Positions 37,107 to 45,865 of a stretch of 64,000 nucleotides of DNA are shown here, piece by piece. The stretch lies in NCBI GenBank assembly GCA_015295835.1, contig DVEG01000020.1:235709-299708 (forward strand), read 5' to 3'. Each line of letters opens with the position of its first letter. Within the stretch, counting starts at the first letter, position 1. Source of the stretch: Oscillatoriaceae cyanobacterium M7585_C2015_266. GTDB lineage: Bacteria; Cyanobacteriota; Cyanobacteriia; Cyanobacteriales; Oscillatoriaceae. A model generated the notes under the pieces. It made no database searches, was not told the origin of the DNA, and saw nothing but the letters and a program-made list of their open reading frames with translations. The position numbers were made by a program, and so were the translations under genes.

Positions 37107-39509
37107 ATGCAAGCAAATTTTGGAGCGTTTGCAGCTGGATATGAAGCAGTGAAAAAAGGAGAATACCAAGAGGCTATTCAACTTTTGGAAACTTTTTGTC
37201 AAAGCTATGCTGATACCAGCTCTAAAGACTATTTGCAGGCGCAGATGTGGTTAGTGAAAGCCTATCAGGGGAGCGGAGAAATAGAAAAAGCGATCGCACT
37301 TTGCCGGCAGATGGCAAAATACGAGCAGTCACAAGTAGCTAGTTGGGCAGAAAAAATTCTTCCGAAGTTAATAGCACAGAGGCAAACTGAACTTCAGGCA
37401 AAAAAGAATTCTCCAAAACCAGCAAAGCAAAAAGACTTCCTATTAGAAGCAGGAAAACAAGCACTCAAACAGCGGCGTTACTCTGACGCCGTGCAAGCAC
37501 TAGAAGAATTTTTAAAAACCTGTGAACAGCAGAATTCTAACGAGTATTCCCAGGCGCAGATATTGCTAATCAAAGCCTGGAAAGGCAGTGGAGAGTTAGA
37601 AAAAGCCCACAGTCTTTGCCAGCAACTACTAGAAAGCTCAGATCCATTGGTTAAAAGCTGGGCAGAGCAAACTCTCCCGTCTTTAGTAGTAAGAGTAAAA
37701 TCTCAAAAGGGTGAGAGAGAAGAATCATCACAAAAACAACAACAAATTCGGCTACCAAAAGCAGGGAGAGCAATCAAAACAGGAGTAAAATTAACAATTG
37801 CACGTTTTGCGGGCAATTTAGGGTTGGCATCTATTTTTACCATTTCGCTACTGTTGGGAATGGTATTTGTTTTGTGCCTGGAGTTTACTTATATTGTCAA
37901 GAGCGAAAATTCTATTACTTTCAGCCAAAATCCTATTAATGAAATGGGAATAGCGATCGCCTTGACAATTCTATTCAACATCATAATCTTTTTCCTATCT
38001 CCCATATTAATGGATATTACTCAGGAGTTTTTATACGGCACACAGTGGGTAACGCTAGCACAAATAGAGCGCAGAAGTCCAGAAGCAGGGCGAGTGATTC
38101 GTCAGGTTTGTAAACAGAAAAACATCGAACATCCCCGCTTAGGAATTATTAACGATCAAAACCCTACAGCTTTTACTTACGGTTCATTACCAAATAACGC
38201 TCGCATAGTTGTCAGCGAGGGATTATTTACCTACCTAGATGACGACGAAATCGCCACTGTCTATGCCCATGAACTGGGGCACATTGTACATTGGGATTTT
38301 GTAATTATATCCTTGGTGGTGACGCTGCTGCAGATTATTTATTTAATTTACAGGTTTGCCAACTACCTGCATAACTCCATCGACAATAATCAGGTGAAAA
38401 GAGCCGTCCAAACGGCTGCAACTACTGCATATTTTTTCTACGAGTTTGGAAACTATTTAATTTTATATCTTTCGCGCACGCGAGAATATTTTGCCGATCA
38501 TTTTGCTGCAGAAGTCACTGGCAATCCCAATGGATTATCACGAGCGCTAGTGAAAATTGCTTACGGTCTTGTACAAGAAGGCAATCGGGCACAGAAACCA
38601 AGCACATTAATTCAAGGCATCCGTGCTTTGGGAATTTATGATCATAAAGCTGCTGCTATCAGCGGTACTGCCTATAGTATTGCCTCCAATCCCCAAGAAA
38701 TAGGCAAAATTTTCTTGTGGGATATGTTTAATCCCTGGGGCTGGTGGATGGAACTGAGTTCAACGCATCCTTTGACAGGTAAGCGAATTCGTGCTTTGAG
38801 TACCTATGCTGAACAATTAGGTTTAGAAACTGAATTTGACATGGCTCGCGTGGTGCGAGAGGGCAAGAAGTTGAGCAAAAAAAGGCTCTACGGATCGTTT
38901 TTATTTGACATGTTTATTTACCGAGCCGATTGGCTCATAGGGGTGAGCGGCTTAATTGGGAGTTTGTGGCTGAGCGTATTTACTCGTAATTGGCAAATTT
39001 TTTTCTTCCTGTGGTTTAGCAGCATTGGTATAGGAATTTTGCTGAAAAATATTTTCATGTTTCCTCAACTTCCAAAAGCGGCTGAGTGTGATATCATGAA
39101 GTTGATGTGTGATCCATATGCCAGTCCTCTGAGAGGTCGTTTTGTACAACTACAAGGGCAAGTTATTGGGCGCGGCGATGCGGGGTATAAATTAGGTTCG
39201 GAGTTGAAATTTCAAGATCAAACGGGATGTATTTTATTACGCTTTAAATCTCGCTTAGGCGGGTTGGGTAATTTACTATTTGGAGCGATGGCGGATAGTT
39301 TGATAGGATCACAAGGGGTAGCAATTGGCTGGTTTCGTCGGGGAGTTACGCCTTGGATGGATTTATTTAAACTTAAACTCGAAAATGGTATGGTTGTTAA
39401 TAGTTATCCCCGTTTCTGGAATCTAGTAATAGGTTTTGGGGCGATAATTTTGGGTTGGACATTTCCTGTTATGATTCAAATGATGTTTAGAGGAATGGCA
39501 GGCGCCTAA
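37107..39509 (+). CDS. Large membrane M48 metalloprotease with N-terminal TPR repeats
   Basis: 800 residues from ATG 37107, preceded by AAGGAG; a TTG five codons upstream is less likely. Residues about 1-195 hold two homologous TPR-like units (GEYQEAIQLLETF...GSGEIEKAIALCRQM and RRYSDAVQALEEF...GSGELEKAHSLCQQL), so this region is an internal duplication. Membrane segments lie near 235-260 and 285-310. The zinc protease site is H388-E-L-G-H with the third ligand E460 in REYFADHFAAE. Two more membrane segments and a C-terminal domain (about 640-800) follow. It resembles HtpX/Ste24-type membrane proteases extended for partner binding; a quality-control role is inferred. Confidence 0.88.
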   Translation: MQANFGAFAAGYEAVKKGEYQEAIQLLETFCQSYADTSSKDYLQAQMWLVKAYQGSGEIEKAIALCRQMAKYEQSQVASWAEKILPKLIAQRQTELQAKKNSPKPAKQKDFLLEAGKQALKQRRYSDAVQALEEFLKTCEQQNSNEYSQAQILLIKAWKGSGELEKAHSLCQQLLESSDPLVKSWAEQTLPSLVVRVKSQKGEREESSQKQQQIRLPKAGRAIKTGVKLTIARFAGNLGLASIFTISLLLGMVFVLCLEFTYIVKSENSITFSQNPINEMGIAIALTILFNIIIFFLSPILMDITQEFLYGTQWVTLAQIERRSPEAGRVIRQVCKQKNIEHPRLGIINDQNPTAFTYGSLPNNARIVVSEGLFTYLDDDEIATVYAHELGHIVHWDFVIISLVVTLLQIIYLIYRFANYLHNSIDNNQVKRAVQTAATTAYFFYEFGNYLILYLSRTREYFADHFAAEVTGNPNGLSRALVKIAYGLVQEGNRAQKPSTLIQGIRALGIYDHKAAAISGTAYSIASNPQEIGKIFLWDMFNPWGWWMELSSTHPLTGKRIRALSTYAEQLGLETEFDMARVVREGKKLSKKRLYGSFLFDMFIYRADWLIGVSGLIGSLWLSVFTRNWQIFFFLWFSSIGIGILLKNIFMFPQLPKAAECDIMKLMCDPYASPLRGRFVQLQGQVIGRGDAGYKLGSELKFQDQTGCILLRFKSRLGGLGNLLFGAMADSLIGSQGVAIGWFRRGVTPWMDLFKLKLENGMVVNSYPRFWNLVIGFGAIILGWTFPVMIQMMFRGMAGA

Positions 39510-39539
39510 AACTGCCACCCCGATACACTAGAAAAAAAA

Positions 39540-41138
39540 TTACTGAGCGAGCGCTTTGTTATTGATTGCAATGACTTCTCGCAGACGTGCGAGCGCAAAA
39601 TTTTTCTGCAAATATGACAATAAATAACCCGCCTTTGGTCCTTTTTCTTTATTCAGGAAAGACAAATAAAAAGCCGGAAATGCTTTACCCTGCTCTATTG
39701 GCAATTCTTTCGCCGTAGAAAACAGTAGCGTTTGCAGCGTTTCCCCTTCCCAGACTTCTTGCTGCTCTAGATTTTCAGCCAATTTTGCCAGATACGATAC
39801 CTGCTCTGGGCTTAACTCTTTAGCTTTCTCAGGTACGCGTTCAAAATAAATAACCAATTTTTCTTCCTCGTCGGCGTAATCTTCCAGCCACTTACGAGCC
39901 ACTTCTATTCTTTTTTCTATAACTTCCCAATCATACTCCGTCAACTTTACCGCAGCGCGCTTTGCCACTTCCTCCTTAATATCAATATGCGGAATTTGCA
40001 ATAGTGAAATCAGCGTGCTAAAATCAAAAGGGTAATAGGTTTTTATTTCATCATCTACCTGCGAGTAAAACAAGGGCAGAAAATCTTTATTCAGTTCTGG
40101 CTTTTCCCCTTTAGCTTTTTCCTCGGCTGCATATTTTTCTATCAAAGTATCATAATCACGAAACAGGCGCGTGATAGTTTCATAGTTTGGCGCAAAATTA
40201 ATAACGCTGCGCGGCTGAGTGCGCAACATCAAAAAACGCAGTAGTTCTGGCGGTAGCAAATCTGCCATTTCCTTAGCGCTAGAACCAACCCCCTTGGAAG
40301 AACTCATTTTCGTACCATTCACAAGGATAAATTCATAAGGAGAGTGGTAGGGGGGTTTTTTTTGCAAGACTTTGCGACATATCGCATTAGCCACATCTCG
40401 CGAACCGCCTTTCTGGGAGTGATCTTTGCCGGCAAGTTCGATTGTCACTCCTAACAAATCCCACTTTGCTACCCATTCGACTTTCCAGGGTAGTTTGCCA
40501 TTACCGTCGAAGGGAGAAATCCAACCCGAATAACCGCAGCCTGCCACATAATCTGTTGCATCTGGCTTGCAGGTATAAAATACTTCTGAGCCGTTATATT
40601 CTGTGACAACTGTTGTGGCAATTTTACCACATTTTTCGCAAATTACTTGAAAGGGATACCAGTTATCGGGGCGAGCGGCTTTGCTTGCTTCCTTATAGGC
40701 TTCTCTAACTAAATGAGCGTTTTTGAGAAATAGGTCAATGTAGGGGTTCATTTTACCAGAGCGGTAAAAATCGCGCAAGTAGTAAATTTCTGGTTTGACG
40801 CCTAGATAATCGAATACTTCCAGAAATTCGCCCATGAAATATTTAGCGTAATCGCTGGCGGTGTCTTCTGGTGAGGGTACGTTGCAAAGGGGAAAGCCGA
40901 GATAGGGGGAAAATTTCTCTTGCTCTAAATATCGGGGTACGGTATCGAGTGCGTCGTAGTCGTCGGTTCCGTATAAGAATTTTGCGGGCTTGCCTGCATG
41001 TTTCAAGGCTCGGTAAATTACATCGTGGATGATTACACCGCGCAAAGATCCGACATGCACTCTCCCAGAGGGTGTCTTTGAATCATTGACTATTTGCTCG
41101 CCTTGAGAATCTGCAGCAATTTTATCCGCCCAAAACAT
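39540..41138 (-). CDS. lysK: Class I lysyl-tRNA synthetase
   Basis: 532 residues from ATG 41138 (MFWADKIAADSQGEQIV); the open frame runs on into mazG but family alignment begins here. It attaches lysine to tRNA-Lys. Class I signatures are present: HVGS (28-31) for HIGH and KMSSSKG (277-283) for KMSKS. Further family motifs are KTPSGRVHVGSLRG, GTDDYDALDTVP, GKDHSQKGGSRD, and a cysteine pair CEKCGK with YTCKPD. None of the three class II motifs occurs. This form is typical of archaea and scattered bacteria, whereas cyanobacteria generally use class II LysS. Whether the genome also has lysS cannot be seen here. Confidence 0.92.
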   Translation of the reverse strand: MFWADKIAADSQGEQIVNDSKTPSGRVHVGSLRGVIIHDVIYRALKHAGKPAKFLYGTDDYDALDTVPRYLEQEKFSPYLGFPLCNVPSPEDTASDYAKYFMGEFLEVFDYLGVKPEIYYLRDFYRSGKMNPYIDLFLKNAHLVREAYKEASKAARPDNWYPFQVICEKCGKIATTVVTEYNGSEVFYTCKPDATDYVAGCGYSGWISPFDGNGKLPWKVEWVAKWDLLGVTIELAGKDHSQKGGSRDVANAICRKVLQKKPPYHSPYEFILVNGTKMSSSKGVGSSAKEMADLLPPELLRFLMLRTQPRSVINFAPNYETITRLFRDYDTLIEKYAAEEKAKGEKPELNKDFLPLFYSQVDDEIKTYYPFDFSTLISLLQIPHIDIKEEVAKRAAVKLTEYDWEVIEKRIEVARKWLEDYADEEEKLVIYFERVPEKAKELSPEQVSYLAKLAENLEQQEVWEGETLQTLLFSTAKELPIEQGKAFPAFYLSFLNKEKGPKAGYLLSYLQKNFALARLREVIAINNKALAQ

Positions 41139-41203
41139 ATCTGAATTTACGTTTTTGCAAAACTTTTTTAGTGTAGCACGAAATAGATTTGACTGTGGAA
41201 GGT

Positions 41204-42046
41204 TTATTCTTGTTGGGCTAGTTGTGCTTTTGCCTGTGCCCAAAGTGTTTCTAACTCTTCAATGGTATATTCGGTGAGGGGGCGCTCGGCAAAGGCTTCT
41301 ACTTTGGAAAAGCGCTGGATAAATTTGAGGTTGGTTTCGTGTAGGGCTTCTGAGGGGTCTAAACCGTACCAACGCGCTAAATTGATGAGTACGAACAAGA
41401 TATCTCCTAATTCGGCTTGCTGTTGGGCTTTGCTTTCATGAGCGATCGCTTGTTTAAATTCGTCAATTTCTTCAAAAAATTTCGCCCAAACTCCTTCAAC
41501 GTCATCCCACTCAAACCCTACGGCGGCGGCTTTCTGTGATATTTTCATCCCCGCTGTTAATGGCGGTAGAGTACGGGCATAGCGGCTGAGTTTACTGCTT
41601 AGGGGCTGGTTTTCTCCGCTGATGGCGCCTTTTTCTGCGGCTTTGATTTCCTCCCAGTTTTGGCGGATTTCTTCTATGCTGTTGACTTTGATTTCTCCGA
41701 AAACGTGGGGATGTCGGCGAATGAGTTTTTCGCTTATTCCTTGGGCTACTTCGGCGAGGGTGAATTGATTGTATTCGCTTGCTATTTGCGCTTGTAGTAC
41801 GACTTGTAGCAATAAGTCGCCTAGTTCTTCGGCTAGGGCTTGGCAATCTCCGCTTTTGATGGCATCTACTACTTCATATGCTTCTTCTATGATGTAGGGA
41901 ATAAGGGTTTGGGGAGTCTGAGCTTTATCCCATGGGCAACCTCCATCGGGCGAGCGCAGTTTGGCAACGATTTCTATTAATTGTTTTAGGGCTTCTAGGG
42001 TGGTAGTAAGCGATGTGTTTGTTTGCTTATGGTTGGGGCTGGACAT
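41204..42046 (-). CDS. mazG: Nucleoside triphosphate pyrophosphohydrolase MazG
   Basis: 280 residues. It hydrolyses NTPs and dNTPs to monophosphates and pyrophosphate, cleansing the nucleotide pool. It has the tandem MazG layout: first domain at about 20-125 (LRSPDGGCPWDKAQTPQTLIPYIIEEAYEVVDAI, then ELGDLLLQVV with the metal-binding EExxE/ExxD pattern), second at about 165-270 (VGFEWDDVEGVWAKFFEEIDEFKQAI, then ELGDILFVLINLARW). Start ATG 42046. It lies 65 bp upstream of lysK on the same strand, so they may be co-transcribed. Confidence 0.95.
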   Translation of the reverse strand: MSSPNHKQTNTSLTTTLEALKQLIEIVAKLRSPDGGCPWDKAQTPQTLIPYIIEEAYEVVDAIKSGDCQALAEELGDLLLQVVLQAQIASEYNQFTLAEVAQGISEKLIRRHPHVFGEIKVNSIEEIRQNWEEIKAAEKGAISGENQPLSSKLSRYARTLPPLTAGMKISQKAAAVGFEWDDVEGVWAKFFEEIDEFKQAIAHESKAQQQAELGDILFVLINLARWYGLDPSEALHETNLKFIQRFSKVEAFAERPLTEYTIEELETLWAQAKAQLAQQE

Positions 42047-42092
42047 GGGGCTCGGCTCAAAGATTATATAATATTGCTGAGGCTTACTTTAC

Positions 42093-42665
42093 TTACTTTG
42101 ATTTGATTCTAGAAGGTGGAGAGCGATGGCGGCGATCGCTTTTTTTATTTGCCCGTTTTTTAGAAGACTGTAACCGCTTGTAAGCTGAGCTTACTATATC
42201 ACTAATAGAGTGGCTGATTGCTCCTATTTCCAAACCAATATAAACAGCAATGCACTCACTTTGGTAAGAAACAAGCGCTCGCCTCATTTGCAGTACAAAC
42301 TGCTGCCAATTCCAGGGAAACCCCCATATTATCTGACTGATTCCCACCCCAAGAAACCCAAGCGCTGTCAGACAACAACCCAAGTACAGCACTCTCAAGG
42401 CTGAACCAAGAAATGGTCCGTGAGACAATATAGAACGGTGACGTATACTTTTTTGATAGGGTATCCAAATCCAACGCAGCCATCCCCAACGTCGATAGTG
42501 CTGTGAATAGATATCTAAGTCTGGGCCAAACATCAGCCCACCAAATAAAAAGCCACCCGCCACTAGTAAAGTATGACTGCTGCTACGGGTAAGAGTAAAT
42601 GTTACCCCTGCCACCACTGGTAAGCTCCACAGGGTAATGCGATCGTGCGTGCGAGCAGAAGGCAT
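42093..42665 (-). CDS. DUF2227 putative metal-binding membrane protein
   Basis: 190 residues. The start MPSARTHDRITLWSLP, the segment FGPDLDIYSQHYRRWGWLRWIWIPYQK, and IRHRSILSHGPFLGS are the family signature; the conserved His and Asp residues (THD, PDLD, HR, SHGP) are thought to bind metal. Several hydrophobic segments (about 14-45 and 75-115) suggest a membrane protein. The C-terminus is very basic. Function unknown. It directly precedes mazG on the same strand. Confidence 0.85.
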   Translation of the reverse strand: MPSARTHDRITLWSLPVVAGVTFTLTRSSSHTLLVAGGFLFGGLMFGPDLDIYSQHYRRWGWLRWIWIPYQKSIRHRSILSHGPFLGSALRVLYLGCCLTALGFLGVGISQIIWGFPWNWQQFVLQMRRALVSYQSECIAVYIGLEIGAISHSISDIVSSAYKRLQSSKKRANKKSDRRHRSPPSRIKSK

Positions 42666-42766
42666 TCATCAGTTTTTTATATATATTCACGAATTTATTA
42701 TCAGTTAAACAAGGGTTGCTTTTTTTCTAACTTTTGTTATATTATCTTTTTTGTGAAAAACAATAT

Positions 42767-42838
42767 GGGCGGTTAACTCAAGGGTAGAGTATCTGTTTTA
42801 CAAGCAGAGAGTTACAAGTTCGAATCTTGTACCGCCCA
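42767..42838 (+). tRNA. tRNA-Val (UAC anticodon)
   Basis: A full cloverleaf can be folded: acceptor GGGCGGT with ACCGCCC, D-arm ACTC/GAGT, anticodon stem TCTGT/GCAGA with loop TTTACAA giving anticodon UAC, and a T-arm ACAAG-TTCGAAT-CTTGT. The discriminator base is A. No CCA is encoded. Confidence 0.95.
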
Positions 42839-43036
42839 TATATTCTACCGGTTTCACGGAAAACTAGGGTTTATAGTTTTTTAGTTCACTAAGAATTCTT
42901 TACAATTCTGTAAACATTGCTTCAGGGTATTTTTCAATAAATATGCAATTGTAAATATTATCACCCTGGGGTTGCCAGTCTGCAAGCTGCGCTCGCGGAT
43001 TATGTAATCTTCTTGTTAGTAGAGTTTTTGCTCTTT

Positions 43037-43138
43037 TCAAAGAATTTTTAGCTGGGGATAAGTTAAGCAAATTTGCTCACGGGGCAGCCGGCATCGTGCT
43101 TCGCCATCTAAAATTCCGCTTTCGGGTCCTGCCACCAT
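43037..43138 (-). CDS. Possible small protein, 33 residues
   Basis: ATG at 43138 opens MVAGPESGILDGEARCRLP, running to TGA at 43037. Composition looks protein-like with two cysteines and no repeats. It lies just after the gatB terminator hairpin. No convincing Shine-Dalgarno is present and I do not recognise the sequence. It may instead be part of an RNA. Confidence 0.3.
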   Translation of the reverse strand: MVAGPESGILDGEARCRLPREQICLTYPQLKIL

Positions 43139-43149
43139 AACAAGGAAAA

Positions 43150-43173
43150 GGGAGGGCCTTGGGGGACCCTCCC
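43150..43173 (-). terminator. Probable terminator downstream of gatB
   Basis: On the minus strand GGGAGGG pairs with CCCTCCC around a GC-rich loop, followed by TTTTCCTTGTT. It lies about 120 bases after the gatB stop. Confidence 0.6.
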
Positions 43174-43295
43174 AGCCATCAGGGTGCATCTACTTACCAC
43201 AATATAGCACTTTTGGTATGAGTGGTGTAACCCCCTAAACAATTATTTAGTCAAGAAATCATGACAATTAAAACCGGATAATAGGTAATAGCTAC

Positions 43296-44780
43296 TCAGC
43301 TGTTCAATTTCTTAGCGAGTAACTGATTAGTGAGTTTGGGATCAGCGCGCCCACCCGATTGCTTCATCACCTGCCCAACAAAAAAGCCCAGCAACTTAGT
43401 TTTACCAGCACGATACTGCTCTAATTCCTTTGGATTAGCCGACAGCACCTCATCAATAATTTTTTCTAATACCCCGACATCAGAAATCTGGATCAGCCCC
43501 TTACGCTCAACCAGTTGTTTAGGTGAACCGCCATTCTTTAGCAATTCCGGCAATATATCTTTAGCAATTTTGCCGCTGATAGTGCCGGCGTCGATAAGAG
43601 AGATAAGTTCAGCTAGCTCAACAGCTTTAAAAGGAATCTCAGTAATACTAAGTTTCTCATTATTTAAATAAGCGGTAATATCACCCATAACCCAATTAGC
43701 GGCTTGCTTGGGGTTAGCACCCGCTGCTACCACCGCCTCGAAATACTCCGCTACCTGCCTGTCATCTGTAAGTACACGGGCATCATAGGCAGAAAGTCCT
43801 AATTCCGATTCGTAGCGGTGTCGTTTTTGTGCCGGAAGTTCGGGCAGTTGAGATTTCCACTCCAATATTTGGCTAGTTGGCAATTCAATCGGAGCTAAAT
43901 CAGGTTCAGGAAAATAACGGTAATCACTAGAACCCTCTTTACTGCGCATACTAATAGTACGCTGGGAGCCTTCCTCCCAGAGACGAGTTTCTTGGATAAT
44001 CCGCTCGCCTGCTTCTAGGGCTTTAATTTGACGATCGATTTCATAGTCGATCGCTCTTTGGATGGCACTAAAAGAATTCATATTTTTAATTTCCACTTTT
44101 GTGCCGAACTTCTGCGAGCCAACCGGGCGCACAGATATATTCACATCACAGCGCAGCGAACCTTCCTGCATATTGCCATCGCTCACCCCCAGATAACGCA
44201 GAATTCGGCGCAATTCCTGAGCGTACTCAGCCGCTTCTGCGCCAGAGCGGATATCCGGTTCGGAAACTATTTCAATTAAAGGCACCCCTGCACGATTGAA
44301 GTCTACGAGTGAGTAAGCCGAACCCGAAAGACGCTCGCTCCCCGCATGTACCAACTTTCCTGCATCCTCCTCCATGTGCAGACGCGTGATGCCTATTCTT
44401 TTACGTCTTGGGTTTCCCTTCTCGTCTATAAGCTCAATCTCTAGCCAGCCGTGCCTAGCAATTGGCAAGTCATACTGAGAAATCTGGTAATTTTTTGGTA
44501 AATCTGGATAAAAATACTGCTTGCGATCAAATTTGCTATAGGCGGCTATTTCACAATTGAGCGCTTCCGCTGCTTTGACTGCGTATTCTAACACTTTCTC
44601 ATTCAGCACCGGCAACACCCCAGGCATCCCCATGCAGACGGGGCAGATGTTGGTGTTGGGAGGAGCTCCGAATTTCGTAGAGCAATTACAGAAAATTTTC
44701 GTTTCCGTACTGAGCTGGCAGTGGGTTTCTAACCCAATTATGGCTTCGTACTGTGTTTTTACCGGTGCGGCTGTGGTCAT
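43296..44780 (-). CDS. gatB: Asp-tRNA(Asn)/Glu-tRNA(Gln) amidotransferase subunit B
   Basis: 494 residues from ATG 44780 ([25 protein letters not shown]); ATG 44807 is an alternative. With GatA and GatC it amidates misacylated Glu-tRNA(Gln). Motifs: [47 protein letters not shown], and [17 protein letters not shown]. The C-terminal helical tRNA-binding tail domain (about 350-494) is complete. It is a stand-alone gene, as usual in cyanobacteria. Confidence 0.97.
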   Translation of the reverse strand: MTTAAPVKTQYEAIIGLETHCQLSTETKIFCNCSTKFGAPPNTNICPVCMGMPGVLPVLNEKVLEYAVKAAEALNCEIAAYSKFDRKQYFYPDLPKNYQISQYDLPIARHGWLEIELIDEKGNPRRKRIGITRLHMEEDAGKLVHAGSERLSGSAYSLVDFNRAGVPLIEIVSEPDIRSGAEAAEYAQELRRILRYLGVSDGNMQEGSLRCDVNISVRPVGSQKFGTKVEIKNMNSFSAIQRAIDYEIDRQIKALEAGERIIQETRLWEEGSQRTISMRSKEGSSDYRYFPEPDLAPIELPTSQILEWKSQLPELPAQKRHRYESELGLSAYDARVLTDDRQVAEYFEAVVAAGANPKQAANWVMGDITAYLNNEKLSITEIPFKAVELAELISLIDAGTISGKIAKDILPELLKNGGSPKQLVERKGLIQISDVGVLEKIIDEVLSANPKELEQYRAGKTKLLGFFVGQVMKQSGGRADPKLTNQLLAKKLNS

Positions 44781-45101
44781 CTTCCAATGCTTCGCCTCTT
44801 TCAACAATCGCTTTTATTTTATTTCAGGAAAGCCTTCTTTTACCTCACCTCGTTTACATTTTTTTTTCCGAAAAATTAGTTACTTTATAAAAGAAATAAC
44901 ATTAACTATCCAGACGGAAAAGTTATGATATTTATAAGCGGTCCTAAAAGAGATTAAAGTTTTATTTAAATTTTGCATATTTAAATTGTGGCAATTTAAA
45001 ATAATTTAATTAGTGTTAAGAGGTGAAAAAACAGGCAAAATGTGAGAGAATATTCAAAGCCTTCAAAAGAAACGTGGCATTCCAACGCAAGAGGTGCAAA
45101 A
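44781..45101. other. Divergent spacer between gatB and the signalling block
   Basis: AT-rich and non-coding. An in-frame GTG at 45042 could extend the next gene by 20 residues. AGAGGTG upstream of ATG 45102 is a better start signal. The promoter of the signalling block should lie here; repeated TTTAAATT-like stretches near 44960-45010 are the most AT-rich part. Confidence 0.4.
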
Positions 45102-45716
45102 ATGGTAGAAATAACCAGAGAAGAAATGCGCGAGAGACTGGGCAATATAGACCAGATTCGGGACATTATATTTGGGGCTCAGTTGCGCGAGTATAACGCC
45201 CGCTTCGAGAAAATCGAATCGGATATCACAATGATACAGCAGGAAATGCATGACTACGCCGAACAAGTAAAAAGCGTACTTTCTTCCGAACTGCGAGCGG
45301 CAGTTGAATCCCTTGAGAAAAAGATCAAGTCGCTGACATCAAACAGCCAGGAAGAAACTGCAGAATTGCGCCAGCAAATAGAACGAGTTAATCGCAAGTT
45401 TTCTACTAACATAGAAACGCTAGATAAAACACTCGATCAACAAACTAGCTCACTGCGGGAAGAACTATTGCAAACTCGTGAAAAACTCCAAGAAGATGTG
45501 CGGAGTTTGAAAAATCAAGTTTTTGAAGAACTTGACAGGCGTTTTTCAATGCTGCGAGAAGTCAAGATTTCCAAAGATGATATGGCAGAAATATTGTTCG
45601 AACTAGGTATGAGGCTGAAAGGAACAGAATTTGTTCCACAATTACGAGAAGCAGCAGATACGAATTTATATACTGATGTTCGTCTGCTGGAGTCAAAGGA
45701 AGAAAAAAATTCCTAA
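45102..45716 (+). CDS. Coiled-coil protein, first gene of the signalling block
   Basis: 204 residues from ATG 45102 (MVEITREEMRERLGNIDQIRDIIFGAQLREYN), preceded by AGAGGTG. Residues about 30-150 form a long coiled coil (IESDITMIQQEMHDYAEQV and several heptads after it); the end (about 155-190) contains ISKDDMAEILFELGMRLKG. No membrane segment or catalytic motif. The opening segment, with GNIDQIRDIIFG and EYNARFEKIE, recurs, as far as I recall, in cyanobacterial proteins of unknown function encoded next to GTPases. It is likely a cytosolic scaffold for the OmpA-like protein or the GTPase; this is inference. Confidence 0.75.
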   Translation: MVEITREEMRERLGNIDQIRDIIFGAQLREYNARFEKIESDITMIQQEMHDYAEQVKSVLSSELRAAVESLEKKIKSLTSNSQEETAELRQQIERVNRKFSTNIETLDKTLDQQTSSLREELLQTREKLQEDVRSLKNQVFEELDRRFSMLREVKISKDDMAEILFELGMRLKGTEFVPQLREAADTNLYTDVRLLESKEEKNS

Positions 45717-45768
45717 GTTAAACTAGGCGAAGCAAAATAAAAGTAGCGCCTAAATTACCCTGGAAAAC

Positions 45769-45804
45769 AAACAGGATGGGCTGACTACAAGTCCTATCCT
45801 GTTT
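45769..45804 (+). other. Hairpin between the first two signalling genes
   Basis: AAACAGGAT (45769-45777) is perfectly complementary to ATCCTGTTT (45796-45804). No long T-run follows, so an mRNA-processing or attenuating role is as likely as termination. Confidence 0.5.
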
Positions 45805-45865
45805 ATCTATAAAGTAACAAGTTTGGAAAAGATAATTTCAAATAGAAATAAAGGGGGCAATAGAG

